Below are positions 36,662-48,699 of a stretch of 64,000 nucleotides of DNA, piece by piece; the stretch's first letter is position 1; each line of letters opens with the position of its first letter. The position numbers and the translations under genes are program-made. Source of the DNA: Circinella umbellata (taxonomy: Eukaryota > Mucoromycota > Mucoromycetes > Mucorales > Lichtheimiaceae); contig JAIWNF010000030.1 in assembly GCA_025093555.1 (NCBI GenBank), positions 310,001-374,000 of the forward strand, given 5' to 3'. The notes beneath the pieces are model-generated. The model worked only from the letters and a program-made list of their open reading frames with translations, was not told the origin of the DNA and did not search any database.

Positions 36662-37302
36662 ATTAAAAAAATAGAGGGAGTCCGAAGGTAATAGGTTGAA
36701 TTTATCTTCAAGAATGAAATGTATACTAATACTTATTTGTACAGTGGGAAGTTGGTGAAGTGGTAGTTTCAAGTTTACTACTCAAATACCGCGAAGAAGC
36801 CTACAATAAAGGGGAAAAAATATATTTGAAACTTACCAAGAGGAACTGTAAGTTAACTGGGTTCTGGATGGCAGATAGCATAAATGAATTATTAATCTGG
36901 TCAAATATACTTTTAGCTCTTTCTATTTCATGACTTAAATTGTATTTGATCGAGATACCTGGGAAAATATTATACAAAAATACAATAAACTGTATCTAAT
37001 TTATGGATTATCAAAAAAAAAAAAAAAGAAGAATGACAATAGGAAAGCAGTAAAAAATACGAAGAATTGGGATACTATAATATTGTACAAAAATTGAATG
37101 ACGATGAAGATCTAGCTCTTATTCGTGAATCACTATGCAACATGTATGTAACTAAAATACAAATTAATTATACTATACATAGTTATATATGCCTTTGCTT
37201 GATGCGTATGTATATACTTATATCGATATTCCTTCACTTAGAATAACCGCATACTCACCAGAATCAGACAAAATGGAGAGTACCTTTTCTATTTCTGCTG
37301 CA

Positions 37303-38601
37303 CCACGGTAAAAATTTTGGTTAAAAGCCGTGAATAGATGTTATAATCAGTAAGTCGTGGTGAATAGAGGTTGATATAGGTTATAACAAAAAAAAAAGAT
37401 GTGGTTTCACGTTAAAAAAAATGGGTTAATATCAGTGAACTTTGGTGATGTTAGGTTGAAGGAGTGATAAGCAGTTAATAAACGTTGACCATGGTGGTTT
37501 CGGAATTATTTTTGTGAATTCTGATTAGGTTCGATTAAAAAAACGCGTAACGCGAATTCCCCCCCTTCTTTTTTCTTGTTTAAGAATCATCTTTACATGG
37601 ATCAACAACAAGCGTCATTCCAACATTTAATATAAGAGTTAGCAGCTGTACAAAGGCAATTAGCTTTAGTATCTGCGCAACCAACAGAAGCTACTACATC
37701 AAACACGCCATTGCCAGTAGATAGAGTGATCCGGCACCCCTACACAATCAAATGGAAAAACAGCTTTTATAAAAATAAAAAAACGACACACTTTTGACGT
37801 GATCAATCTTTCTAACGAACTCAACGAAGAAGATTTGGAAGTAAAGTACAACACAATCGAAAGTTATGCCAATACAAATGTAGACAGTCTTGACAGATCA
37901 ATTAGTCAAGATGGACAGAAAGAAATTATTCCAAAGGATAGGCTAAATTAAATAATGACGTGAAGAGTAATGCGATTGCAGATTTTGAAGCGATTGTATT
38001 ACAAACGCAAAACATTCCATTGTATAAGTGCGAAACTCATTGGCGCGCAGAGCATATGCTGAGGGAAAGATGGGACAACAGATTTGGCTCTCGTGCTAAA
38101 AAGACCAAGTAAATTAACTAATGCTCTGAATATGATTATTCAATGCTGGATATCCATGGTATTTCCAATTCACTATTATACAATTTTTTGAATCTACAAA
38201 TGGTTATATGGTGCTCATTTGATCCTATATATAATGATTCATATAGCTGTGATTCTTCTTCTACGACCGCTCTTGCTCAAATCCAAAAACATTGAGTAAC
38301 ATAAGTAAAAAGTAAAACTTTTTAAATGTGTCATCTACGTGTATAGTAAGTAGTATATGAAGAAACAAGATATATAACCATATAAAATGTATATAATGAA
38401 ATAAAGGATATATTGATTTTCAGTAAAATTCAACTGCTAGGGGTTATTTTACGTTGAGCACTTATGTAAAATATGTGAATATCGGTTATTGTCTATGATC
38501 CGTTAATTTCGGTTACTTTCGATGAAATTGCCAAATTAACGGATCACGGATCACCGATATTCACAAATTATAACATAAAATCACTGAATATTTTACCGTG
38601 G
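37303..38601. mobile_element. 1.3-kb DNA element with CCACGGTAAAA terminal inverted repeats
   Basis: Alignment of the two gene copies shows this segment is an insertion: copy 1 has GCTGTATCTCCTTTGATG uninterrupted, while here CCACGGTAAAAAT starts at 37303 and ATTTTACCGTGG ends at 38601. The right flank reads CTGTATATCC and the left flank CTGCA, a possible 5-bp duplication with one change. Inside are remnants of a plus-strand ORF with stops (MDQQQASFQHLI..ELAAVQRQ near 37598, then NEEDLEVKYNTIESYAN, IADFEAIVLQTQNIPLYK and MLRERWDNRFGSRAKKTK to 38110). The superfamily is not identified. It carries a long hairpin near its right end. Confidence 0.65.
38475..38564. repeat. Two-stem nested hairpin near the right end of the 1.3-kb element
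   Basis: Outer stem GTGAATATCGGT (38475-38486) pairs with ACCGATATTCAC (38553-38564). Inner stem GATCCGTTAATTT (38497-38509) pairs with AAATTAACGGATC (38533-38545). Both are perfect. A 90-nt structure this regular is unlikely by chance and may be a transposase-binding or replication-related subterminal structure. Confidence 0.8.
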
Positions 38602-38990
38602 TACTGTATATCCTTTGATGTTAGCCTTTTTTAAGGAAATCAATATCTTGACAAGAAATGGGTAAAATTTAAAATAAATTATGACGTAGTGACTATCTTT
38701 TTACAAACGTATCATGTTTTTAACTTCTTTATGTATATTTAGAAGCGATGGGAAAATTGCTCACAAAGCTTCAGACAAAAATAAAAAAGCCTGGCTTGTC
38801 AATGGATTTTGACTACGGTGCTATGCCAACACAACACCTTTTAATGTGTGAAATCAAGCCTCCGCACAAAATCAGAACAGGCAGTAGACCTGATTTTGTA
38901 AAGCTTGCAAATCAAATGAAAAATACAATTGACACCAACATCATCGAACAGTAGTTCGGCATCATCAAAAAGGAGAGCAACAATACCTCT

Positions 38991-41582
38991 ACAACAATAT
39001 AATCATATAAACCTGCTCCACAGCCAAACCCCGGGTTTTGCAACAAGCGAGAATTAATATAAATATTTAAATACAGCATCTCAATCTATATTATATATTT
39101 ATATAATAGAATAAAGCACTTCATCCATTATTTATTACTGCTAATAATTTTTTCGTGAAGCGGTCAAAGGAAGGAAAAAGAGAGACAAATTTCTTCATCA
39201 ATTCATGTTTCATTAAGGTCCCTCCATTATGTAAAACTTTAGGGCAACTGAGGTAGTCTAGGTATCGAACATGAACTACATAATAATTAAGGAATAAATG
39301 AAATTATAAATATAATATGGAATGAAATGAAATGGTAATACATAATAATCGATATTGTATACGAGTATTTTCAAAAAAGATTGCAAAGGCAAATCATCAA
39401 AGATAAAGATTCTTTTGTACGTACGAAAAAAGAGTGGTAAAAATGAAAGGCTCTTCCGCATGTCTTCAAACTTTTTTTATATAATGGCTAATCTTTTAAT
39501 TAAGAGGTTTTTTTTTTCTGTTTCAAAAAAACTATTGTTTCACTTTAAAATGTTTTATGTACAACGAGAGTCCTAATAATATGAAAATCCTTCTCCCCCC
39601 CCCCAATCCTTTAAAAAAAAAAAGTCATATTCATATTTTGGGAGCATGACTACTAGACCCAAAAAAAAAACTTTTCTACTTTCTAAACAATGAAAGACGG
39701 GGAAGAAAGGAAAAAGGGGGCAGGTAATTCTTTAAAACTAATATCAATGGTAAAAAAAAATTACATCATACAACATATGAAAAAAAAAAAGGCGGGTTAA
39801 TATGTTAAACAGGATCTTTATGCAATGTATGTATGTGTGCACCCAGTGTAACCCTAAACAAGAAACAATCATTCATTTTGGGGGGTGCGGGTAGAGAGAG
39901 AGAGTTATTCAATGGCACCATTTATATTTATATACTTTATTCAAATTATATTTTTGATCGACTTCTTTATCGGATCAAATACCCATGAAAAAAGTATGAT
40001 CGAGTCTATAGACGGAGGGGGGGAGATGTCATTCGTTCTTTTTTCTATATAATAATCAGGTACAATTTTAGAGAGTGGAGTGAGGGGGGGGGTCCGAGCA
40101 CATCCCATGATAAATGAGATATAGAAGAGAAGAGATCTTTTTTTTTTGGGGAGTAGATCACACACACACACACACACACACACCCATAATATTATTTTAT
40201 CAATGAAATCGAAATAAATAGAACTTCTTTTACCTTATTCGATGAGATATTTTAGAATAGTCTAGAATAATATATTATTTCATTATCTTTTTTATTATAC
40301 CTTAAAGAATCTCAACGCGTTCTGTTATAAAAGGGTAGTTGAAATACATTTATTTATTGTATCTTTTCTAAACGTATTTGAAAATAGTTTTATTCTATAT
40401 TTCTTTTTTTCATATTAGTATTTGGATGCCTAAAAAAACAATTTTCAAATTGATAGAAAAATTTATAACACCGAATTTGGGGATCGGAAATCGGATTTGA
40501 TTTATATCCGAACAACAGAAAAAATAAAATAAAATAATATACTTCTTGTAACTCTTTTTTTTCGTAAACAAATAAATAAGAATATGAAAAAAAAGATTCA
40601 TTTTCTTTATACGTAATAATAATAATAATAATTTTTCTTTCTGTACTTTTATTAAAAGAATATTTAGTTTTGTTTTTATTATAAACATTTTCTTTAACAT
40701 AGATATAATAAACACACGTGTCCAAATCGGAGAATGAAAACTATCATTTCCAAAATAAGAGAAAAAGATGATGTCATTACGTAGTACAGGAAATTTTCGA
40801 TGTGTTGTATGTGTGTTATGTATGTTGGTTTTAGTTTTTTTTTTCCTCTTTTCTCTCTCTCTCTCCTCTCTCTCTAACTCTCTCTCTCTCTCACACATAC
40901 TCACACATACTTTCACACACACTCTCTCTCTCTCACACATACCTTCAACACAGCACAAGACCTATCTCTTTTTCTTTAAAGAAAAAAAAACTCATTTTAT
41001 TTTTAATTCGAGAAAATCTTTAAGTTTCAAATTTATATTATTTCTTTTAACATTTTTTTTTTGTTTTAAAAAAGGTAAGGTAACTTTTTATATGTTTTCG
41101 GGAAGAACCCCTCCACTCTTTTTTACTATTAATCTTGAAAAGGTGCCATTAAACCTTTGGGAGGGAAAAATAAAAATAAAAAATAAAAACCAAAAATAGA
41201 ATACTTTGAACCACTTTTTCATTAACTTTTCTTTTTTTTTTTTTTGTTTTTTGTTCTGTTAAAAACTAGAACATTGAAATATATTATAAATAAAGGTACG
41301 AATAAACAATAAGAAACCAAAAAAAAATAAAAAAAAAGGAGGAGGGGGGGGGAGACGAGGAAAATAATAATAATGAAAGGGCATAACACACAAAAAAAAA
41401 AAAGAAAACTTTAAATACATTTCGGCTTCATATAAAACTTTTATAATTTGTAATAATGGCGGGGGGAGGGAATGGAATGGAAAAGGAAAATAATAATAAT
41501 AATAAATAAAAAAAATGAAAGGTGATGACGAAATGGTGAACTAAATAAAAATAAAAATTTATATTAGAATAACCCGACAAGA
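38991..41582. other. Long intergenic region upstream of the bZIP gene
   Basis: No convincing gene. 39835-40075 is a diverged copy of 36420-36660: shared pieces are CCCAGTGTAACC, the GGTG followed by ATGGCACC/ATGACACC block, GATATCATTCGTT/GATGTCATTCGTT and AATAATCAGGTAC. A (CA)n run lies at 40159-40183 and (CT)/(CA) tracts at 40852-40940. The last 500 bp are a purine/pyrimidine-biased leader typical for this genome. Long frames here (for example 40410-40958) consist of low-complexity Arg/Glu or Ser/Leu. Confidence 0.5.
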
Positions 41583-43206
41583 ATGACTGGAACAACAAAA
41601 CAAATGGACGAAACCAATAATAATACAGGTTGTAGTCAAGTAGATACAAATGCTACTTCTCCAGCAGGTAAAATATCTATCTATATCTATATCTATATCT
41701 ATATATAATATAATAAATTAAAATGAACTAAATCTTTATGAATATATATAAATAGTAAAAATGGATAGTAGTCCACCTATGGCTGTATTGCCATTAAATT
41801 CAAGTTCTAAACTTGACCAAGAACCAAATCCATTTGAACAAAGTTTTTCTGGTGCAGCTATTCAATCTGTCAGTCCAACTCAAAGCAACACTTCATCTAC
41901 ATCAAAAGAAAGAGCAAGTGAAAGAAATCAACCAGAAACTCCAAATAAACCCGTCTTACCACCTGTTGCTTCTATCACGAGTCCAGCTCCTTCTTTAATT
42001 AGTAATGGTGTTTTACCAAAAGATGTTACTAATCAATTAGCTTGGGATACTTTAAGGACAGGTCCTTTGTCACCTTCTATGTTAACAGGTCCTGCCAAAT
42101 CATCACCTCTCACAACAAATAATAATGAATTACCTTATAATGGACGTACATCACAACAACAATCACCTACCAATACTGCGACTACTACTAATACTAATAC
42201 TACATTTATTCAACAATCTTCAACCAATTATTCAGGTAAACTATTTTTTTTATTGTTATATTTTATTTTAAAAGATTTATAATGACTCATATTTTTCTTA
42301 TATTAGATCAACCCATTCCTTACAATAATAATAATAATAATTCAACCATGTATGGTAATACACAACAACAACAACAACGAACACAACGTCGATCACGCCA
42401 ACCCTCTTCTTCATCCAATAATGATAAAGATTCAATGAGTAGTGAAGCAGAAAGTTTAGTTAAAACAGGAACACGAAGAAAACAAGAAGATGATATGGAT
42501 GCAACAAATAAATCAAGTAAAAAGAAATCACGTACTCGAGAAAAAACAACTGAAGATGAAGAAAAAAGAAAAAACTTTTTAGAAAGAAATCGAATAGGTA
42601 AATTGAGTGTAGAGAAAGAGAAAGAAGGGATACCAAGAATGAAAAACTGATCCATTCATACTGTATATTATAGCTGCATTGAAATGTCGACAACGAAAGA
42701 AACAATGGTTAAATAATTTACAAGCCAAAGTAGAAATGTTAACAAGTGAAAATGAACAATTACAAGTTCAAACAGAAGCAATGAGAGAAGAAATTGTGAA
42801 TTTAAAAACTTTATTATTAGCACATAAAGATTGCCCAATTGCTCAACAAAATGGCTTTAATCCTGCTACTGTACAACAATCCAAATCTTCAATACCCATA
42901 TCACATCATCATCATCATCCACAACAACAACAACAAGTCATTCGTCAACAACCAACCAATTCTCATCATGTTTATCAATCACAACAACAACAACAACAAT
43001 ATTCAGATCGAGGTCCTAATCCTACTTCTCAATCATCTTCTACTACAAATCATTCTTATCCACCTTCAACAACTTCTTCATCCCATTTACCACATCCTCA
43101 ACAACCTTATCAAGGTACAATGATATCAATGCCAATGCAAGCACCTCCACCACAACAAGGCATGATGGCAGGTGGAGGTTCAACAACTACAATATTGCGA
43201 TTTTAA
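41583..43206 (+). CDS. bZIP transcription factor, ATF/CREB (Atf1-like) type
   Basis: Four exons: 41583-41667, 41756-42235, 42307-42597 and 42674-43206, in frame, 462 aa. The basic region and zipper span the exon 3/4 junction: EEKRKNFLERNRIAALKCRQ, RKKQWLNNLQAKVEML, then heptads to about residue 345 (ENEQLQVQTEAMREEIVNLK). The N-x7-R signature (NRIAALKCR) is intact and is characteristic of Atf1/Sko1/CREB-type factors that bind CRE sites (TGACGTCA) and act downstream of stress MAP kinases. The N-terminal part is Ser/Thr/Pro/Asn-rich with several SP/TP sites (possible MAPK sites), and the C-terminus is Gln/His/Pro-rich. An intron inside the basic region is a common position in this family. Nuclear. 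Confidence 0.92.
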
Positions 43207-44356
43207 AAATAAAATAAATAATAATAAAAATTATGCTATCTTTTTTTTTTTTTTGTTATATTTTTTTCTCCCTTCCCTCCTTTCCCTCTCTCTCTCTCAC
43301 ACATACTTCTTTTCATGCGCATATATTTTTTTTTCACGGTATATAGTCTTTTTCTTTTTACTTTCTTCTTTTTTATTTACTTTGCATACCAAATCTGTAA
43401 GATCTTTTTTTTTCTCTCTTTCTTATATCATTCTGTGTAATGTTATGTGTAACGGTGGCACCTTTGTATTTTTTTTATAACATTTCATACTTCTTATCTC
43501 TCTCTCTCTCTTTATCTCATATACACATAAACTATTATGCCTATTTTGCATAAGAAAATCTTTATGATCCCTCCTTCTTCTTTTTCTCATTTTTTTCTGT
43601 TTTATAATTTGAGTAAATAGTGTAATTTTTTTTTCTTAAAAAAAAAAGTGATTATATATTTAGTGCACAGACCATTTGGAATCGGATTATTTTTTTTTTA
43701 TAAATAGAAAGAACGAAAAAAATACTTAGGGTCTTTTTTTTATTAATCCCTCATTCTACGTACTACCTGGTGTATACGTATATAATAATAAAGATACACA
43801 CTCAAGCAGTGGGCTGTTTTTTTTTACGCCCTGGATTATCAACATGGATTGCTTTTGAACTTTCTTTATTACTGGGAAAACAAAAATAATAGTAACTTTT
43901 CTTTTTCCAACCCCCCCTCCCCTTGCTGCCCTCTCCTCCCCCCCTTATACATTGTATGAAAAGATCTAATAGCTAATAAAATGTTAAATAAAGTGTAAAT
44001 GTCTTTTTGTTAAGGGGGAGAAGTATCCTTTTCTTTCTTTCTGTATAGAAAACAAAAAAATTCTTTTATTAAAAAAAATATATATCAAAGATTGAAATTA
44101 AATCGATTTACTTTTTCCTATACATAAAACTCATTTGAACAAGTATATAAAAAATAAAGAAAAATCCCCTCCCCCATTCTTACTTTCTTTCTCTTTTTTT
44201 TTTTTACTTTATTATTCTGTTTTGTGTGTGTGCGTGTGTTCTCTTTTGTATGTAAATGATTTATTACTTGCAAAAGAAATACTATATAATATATAAATAA
44301 TACTCAATTCACACACTTTGGATAAATTTACATTTTCGTTCGAGTAATATAAAATA
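43207..44356. other. Intergenic between the bZIP and PDK-like genes
   Basis: 3' region of the bZIP gene with T/C-rich tracts, then the leader of the next gene with a TGTGTGTGTGCGTGTG block near 44222. No gene or RNA recognised. Confidence 0.5.
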
Positions 44357-46353
44357 ATGCCTTCTCCACTTCAATCACAAATTATCAATGTGTTACCACG
44401 TCGTCTTTTAGCTAATTTATGGGCATCACAAGAAACAAGACTTTCGGTAATAAAAAATAACTTGCATTTTTGACACATCTACCAAATATAGCTAACTCCT
44501 TTTTTTTATTTATTTTAGTTATCACAATTTTCAAATATTTCATCTACTTTTAATAATAATAGTAATAATAATAATAATAATAACACAATGAACATAAAGT
44601 AAATACTGTTAACATGGGGATATTTTACTACTAAAGAAAATATATTGATTCATTCTTTTTTTTTCTTTGTGGGGGCGTTTGTTACTATAGAAACAAGAAT
44701 AACCATAGCAACAAAAAACCATCTGTTATCACACAATCTTTTTTATGTGAAGAGCTACCTATTCGTTACAGCCACATTTTACGATTGTTATCCACTTTAA
44801 CTCCTGATCAATTACAAACGCCCATGGTTCGCCATGTTGCTCATCGTTATTTACATGATATGTGTACCTTATTACATCCCTCTTTACAAACCACTTCTGA
44901 TCGTGCTTTTACTGATTTAATTCGAAAATTACGTACAAGACAAGCAGCTAGTTTGATACGAATAAGATATGCTTTATATCAACAACAACAACATAATCAT
45001 AATCATACGAGTTTATTAGATCATATTAATACTGTGGGCTTAGGTATTCAATTCCTTACTGGTAAGCAATCCTAACTCTTTTTTTTTTCGTACTACCCCT
45101 TAATGTATTCTCTTTTCTTTTTTTTTTTTCCTAAAATTTTTTTTTCTCTTGGCATTTTCAAATATGCTTGGAACAAAAGAAAGAAAGAAAGAAAAAAAAA
45201 GGGGGGGGGATAGGATGAGTGGATGTGATGCTATGTGTAATAAAAAAAAGAAGTTACTACTAGAGTACATCCTACTCTCCTTTCTGTTTTAACAACGATA
45301 TATACTATTTCTCCTCTTCAGCCTTCTCTCTTCCCTCCCCCCACCTTCTCCTCTTTCTTTTTTTTTTAATCTTTTCATGTAGATCAACATTTATTAGGGT
45401 CATCCTTCTGTAAAGAACAAAAAAAAGAAGAACAAGTTCAAACCATTCAACCTGGTGATATTGCTATGCAAGCAGTTCAAGATGCACGTCAACTCATGGC
45501 TTCCTGTTTAGGACAGAAAGAACAACATATTCCAACCATTTCAATTCAAGAACAACCCAATCTTTCCTCCTTGGAGTTTATTCCTCAAGTACTTTATCGA
45601 ATGTTATTTGAATCTGCTTTACTTACTTTACGTGCGCGTCTATTGGATCAACAACAACAAGAATTTAATACTACATCTTCTTCATGGCGCCAAGTTTTTA
45701 ATCCTACTACATTATTTAATCAACAAAAATTATTATTTCAACAACATCATAACAAAATTCACATGGATATATTTAATGGTCCTACAAGTATTGGATTTCG
45801 ATTGACAAGTCCTTCTCCTTTATTACCTAATGATTTGAACCCAGATATTCCACGTGATCCATTGGGTATTCCTACCTGTTCTTCTTTATTAAGTCGAACA
45901 GAACCCAATCGATTACAAGATGATCTTGATTTACATGAAGATGTAGAATGGCATGTATGGAGTGGTTGGCGAGCTGCAAAAGCCTTAGCAAGTCATTGGG
46001 GTGGTAATTTAGATGTTGTTTCTGTCCAAGGGCTTGGATCGACTCTTTATTTAGCATTGGATCGTGATCCATCTCTTTTAGAACGTTATCCATCGAAAAG
46101 AACATTGAATTGTTCTGCTTATCATTTATTACATCATCATCGACGTATGGCGGCTATTGCTGCAGCAAACAATCATCATCAAAATAATGGTATATTATCA
46201 TTACAAGCAGCTCAAGATCAATTAAATGCATTTATAAATGCTATTTCATCCGAATCGAATACAATGAATGATAATATGATTTTACGTAGAGATGATGCCT
46301 ATCATAATGTATCATTATCTGCAGCTGTTGCAGCTGCTGTTGCTCATGGTTAA
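44357..46353 (+). CDS. Mitochondrial pyruvate-dehydrogenase-kinase-like protein, probable pseudokinase
   Basis: Four exons: 44357-44446, 44519-44598, 44691-45061 and 45383-46353, in frame, 503 aa. The N-terminus (LPRRLLANLWAS) is compatible with a mitochondrial presequence. Residues about 70-180 match the alpha-helical regulatory domain of the PDK/BCKDK family (CEELPIRYSHILRLLSTL, VRHVAHRYLHDMCTLLHPS). The GHKL ATPase half is recognisable (SLEFIPQVLYRMLFESALLT; GWRAAKALASHWGGNLDVVS with VQGLGSTLYLAL), but the N-box Lys/Asn are absent (ESALLTLRA where family members have E-x-x-K-N), no DxGxG G1 box is seen, and the second glycine motif is altered to SGWRAA. The C-terminus is His/Asn/Ala-rich. 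It probably binds the E2 core or another PDK without phosphorylating E1. Confidence 0.82.
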
Positions 46354-46494
46354 AATCAGTTCGTTTTTCTATGGCCTTCAAAAACGAATAAACTCTTTTC
46401 CCTCTCTCTCTCTCCCCACTACATTGACATTCCACCAACTCTTTCATTCTATGTATATAGATAGATAAATTTCATTAATTTCAATCCATCCCCC

Positions 46495-46544
<50 letters not shown>

Positions 46545-46904
46545 CCTTTCTTTGTTCTTTCTTTTGATTATATTTAATACATGCTTTTGACTTTGAATGT
46601 TCTTCATTTTTATTTTTATTTTTCAAATTGAAAAAAAAAAAAAAGTTCAGTGGGTTGATGGTTTTCTTTTGGATTTGGTTTGTATGTCTACAAAAAAAAA
46701 GGGATAGGAGGTGAAATGACAATGATATTTGGGAATGGGGATGATAAAAAAAATTTGTTGTTGTTGTATAATAATAGTAATAAATATATATATATATATA
46801 CTTTATATATCTTGCATGAAAAAAAAATAAGGGTGTTGTCCAGCAGTTCCATATATATGAAAAGCTGGGGGTGGTGTAAAAAAGAACCTGCTGGACAACC
46901 AAGG
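46354..46904. repeat. Convergent 3' region with (CT)n repeat
   Basis: Between the stops of the PDK-like (+) and PHF5A (-) genes. It contains a perfect (CT) run of about 40 bp at 46499-46538 and a (TA) run at 46783-46800. An inverted pair CCAGCAG (46840-46846) and CTGCTGGACAACC (46888-46900) relates to TGTTGTCCAGCAG upstream and could form a stem just after the PHF5A stop. Confidence 0.6.
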
Positions 46905-47530
46905 TTATTGTCCTTTTTTGAATCCAAACTTTTTCCTCTCGTAAAATAGATCTATTTTAAAACAAAAACATATTAAAAAGGATATACACTCATATAAGTA
47001 ACAACAATGAAGTTTTTGTCTTACCTGTTTTTGACGATCCTAGATTTATAATTTTCGGACAACCTTCACGATCCTTTTCTAATCGAGTACAACCAACACA
47101 ATAATAGGCATCAGATACACCAGGTGCACCACAAATGACACAACGACCTTGGAATGAACCTATAATAGAACATATTCCCAATGTGTGTTTTGTTAGATTT
47201 AAACTTTTTGATTAATAAAAAAAGAAAAAAAGCTGATTATCCTCCTCCTCCTCCCAAATTATCATTAATAAAATGAAATGAATACAGTACCAAAGTTACA
47301 TTCGTCACAAATACGTACTAAAGTAGCAGGACGTACATAACTATATATATACATTCATGATTAAATAACTTGAATTATTTTCATATCGTTTAATAATTAA
47401 AAAGAAAAAACGTCTTTTTTTTTTACCTGTCACAAATGACACATTTACCATCACATTTATCACATAAACGACCAATGGCAATACCAGGTTGTTTACGACA
47501 AAAGATCAAATCAGGATGATGTTTTGCCAT
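46905..47530 (-). CDS. RDS3: Splicing factor PHF5A / Rds3 (SF3b complex zinc-finger subunit)
   Basis: Four exons: 47530-47427, 47340-47291, 47159-47025 and 46951-46905, closing at 111 aa against the usual 107-110. The sequence runs [67 protein letters not shown] and ends [15 protein letters not shown]. All CxxC pairs that form the three-zinc knot are present. The protein is a core part of SF3b in the U2 snRNP and helps recognise the branch point. It is extremely conserved, so the intron positions here are well determined, and the last 15-codon exon is easy to miss. Confidence 0.96.
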
Positions 47531-48699
47531 ACTATCTTCTCTTTTTTTAAAAAAAAAAAAAAAGAAAAAGGTGTCTCCTACGTATGTTGGGCTGCTTTAA
47601 TTTCGTTTTGTGTGTGGATTGACACAATTCGATTGACACACAGAGAAACCTCGTCACACCAATAAAAACTCATTAATTTAAAATTGATGCAAACAAGGTA
47701 CATCCTAATCCTTTTATTTCTCTTTTTATACATAATATATTTGACCTATTTTTTTTTTATTTCCTTATAATATTTGTCAATAACGGTTTTATACTTTAAG
47801 ATATCTTTCAAAGAAATAGGATAAAATCAAAGGTGACAATCCTTTAGAAGAGTATTTAATGTTAACCTTTCTAACTTATATAATTATTGTTACATATGTC
47901 ATATGTATTCACGTAAAAGTGTTCGATCTTAATGATCGTACACTTATAACATATTAAACTTAACAGAGACAAACTATATTTCATGATAATCATATTTTTA
48001 AAGAATGTTTTCAATTAAATCCATTTTTCATTATTTCAATGATGTTTTCAATTACTAGCCAGACGACAAAATAATAACTTTATTTAAATTACAAATGAAA
48101 CTAATCGATTATATATATATATATATAAAAGATGTCAGTTCAGTTTGATTATTAATAAATATTACATATGTACTTTTTGTGAATAGACTACTAATTAATC
48201 AAACGTTACAAAGAATTTCACCAGCTCGACATTTCATTTTAAATATATATATCATGTTGGAATAATAATACGTGATAACCAATTATGCCATTTCTTCTAT
48301 CATCATCAATATAGGTATAGAAAAGATAGTATTTACTTGCTGCACGCTATTAAAATATTATATTATACTTAATAGTTGCTTGGCCTTTTTTTTTCTTCTT
48401 GAATTTATTCTTAATTTACATGTTATTTTACCTAATCCATGTTCAAAGATCGCGAGTTACTACAGATAACTTGTAGATATGGCAAAGAACATCCGTGTTG
48501 TTGTGTGAGAAAGTAGAAAGAAAGAGTATGTTAAAATGAAACTAGTAGGTACTTTTTATTTGATCAAAAATGGTGACAGCACAAGAGATTTAATGCAGCC
48601 AGGAAATTGCTGCGACACTTTTAACTTCATCCTTACTTTACCTCTACTTTGTTACTGTTTACACAAAGTAATATTGACTAAATATTTTATTTTTATAGC
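47531..48699. other. Intergenic, left shoulder of the palindrome
   Basis: No gene recognised. From about 48550 to 48699 the sequence is a diverged inverted homologue of 60090-60240 (shared GCAGCAATTTCCT(G/A)GCT(G/A)CA), so the inverted repeat once extended further out than the identical arms. Confidence 0.5.

Larger units (their letters stand above)
36740..38990 (+). pseudogene. Decayed copy 2 of the dispersed gene family, interrupted by a 1.3-kb element
   Basis: Inverted relative to copy 1 (30849-33079). Matching pieces: the WEVGEVVVSSLLLKYREEAY exon at 36745-36850; the DDEDLALIRESLCNMY exon near 37095-37145; SPESDKMESTFSISA at 37256-37302; then, after the insertion, MLAFFKEINILTRNG at 38618-38662 and MGKLLTKLQTKIKKPGLSMD with MPTQHLLM at 38748-38950, ending at a TAG within HQ-like repeats. 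In this copy the reading through KPPHKIRTGSRPDFVKLANQ is open, which shows that copy 1 carries a frameshift there. A 5'-ward part is missing. Function unknown. Confidence 0.6.

Noticed and set aside
40410..40958. Long minus-strand frame with RERE/CVCV repeats
   Set aside because: It is the translation of CT/CA microsatellites and A/T tracts in an intergenic leader; no domain or codon bias.
45061..45383. Hidden exon that might restore the PDK ATP-binding motifs
   Set aside because: The 321-bp intron is T/C- and A-rich with no open frame resembling an N-box or G1 box.
46499..46538. (CT)n tract as a polypyrimidine splice signal
   Set aside because: It lies beyond the stop of the PDK-like gene in a convergent 3' region, with no following exon.
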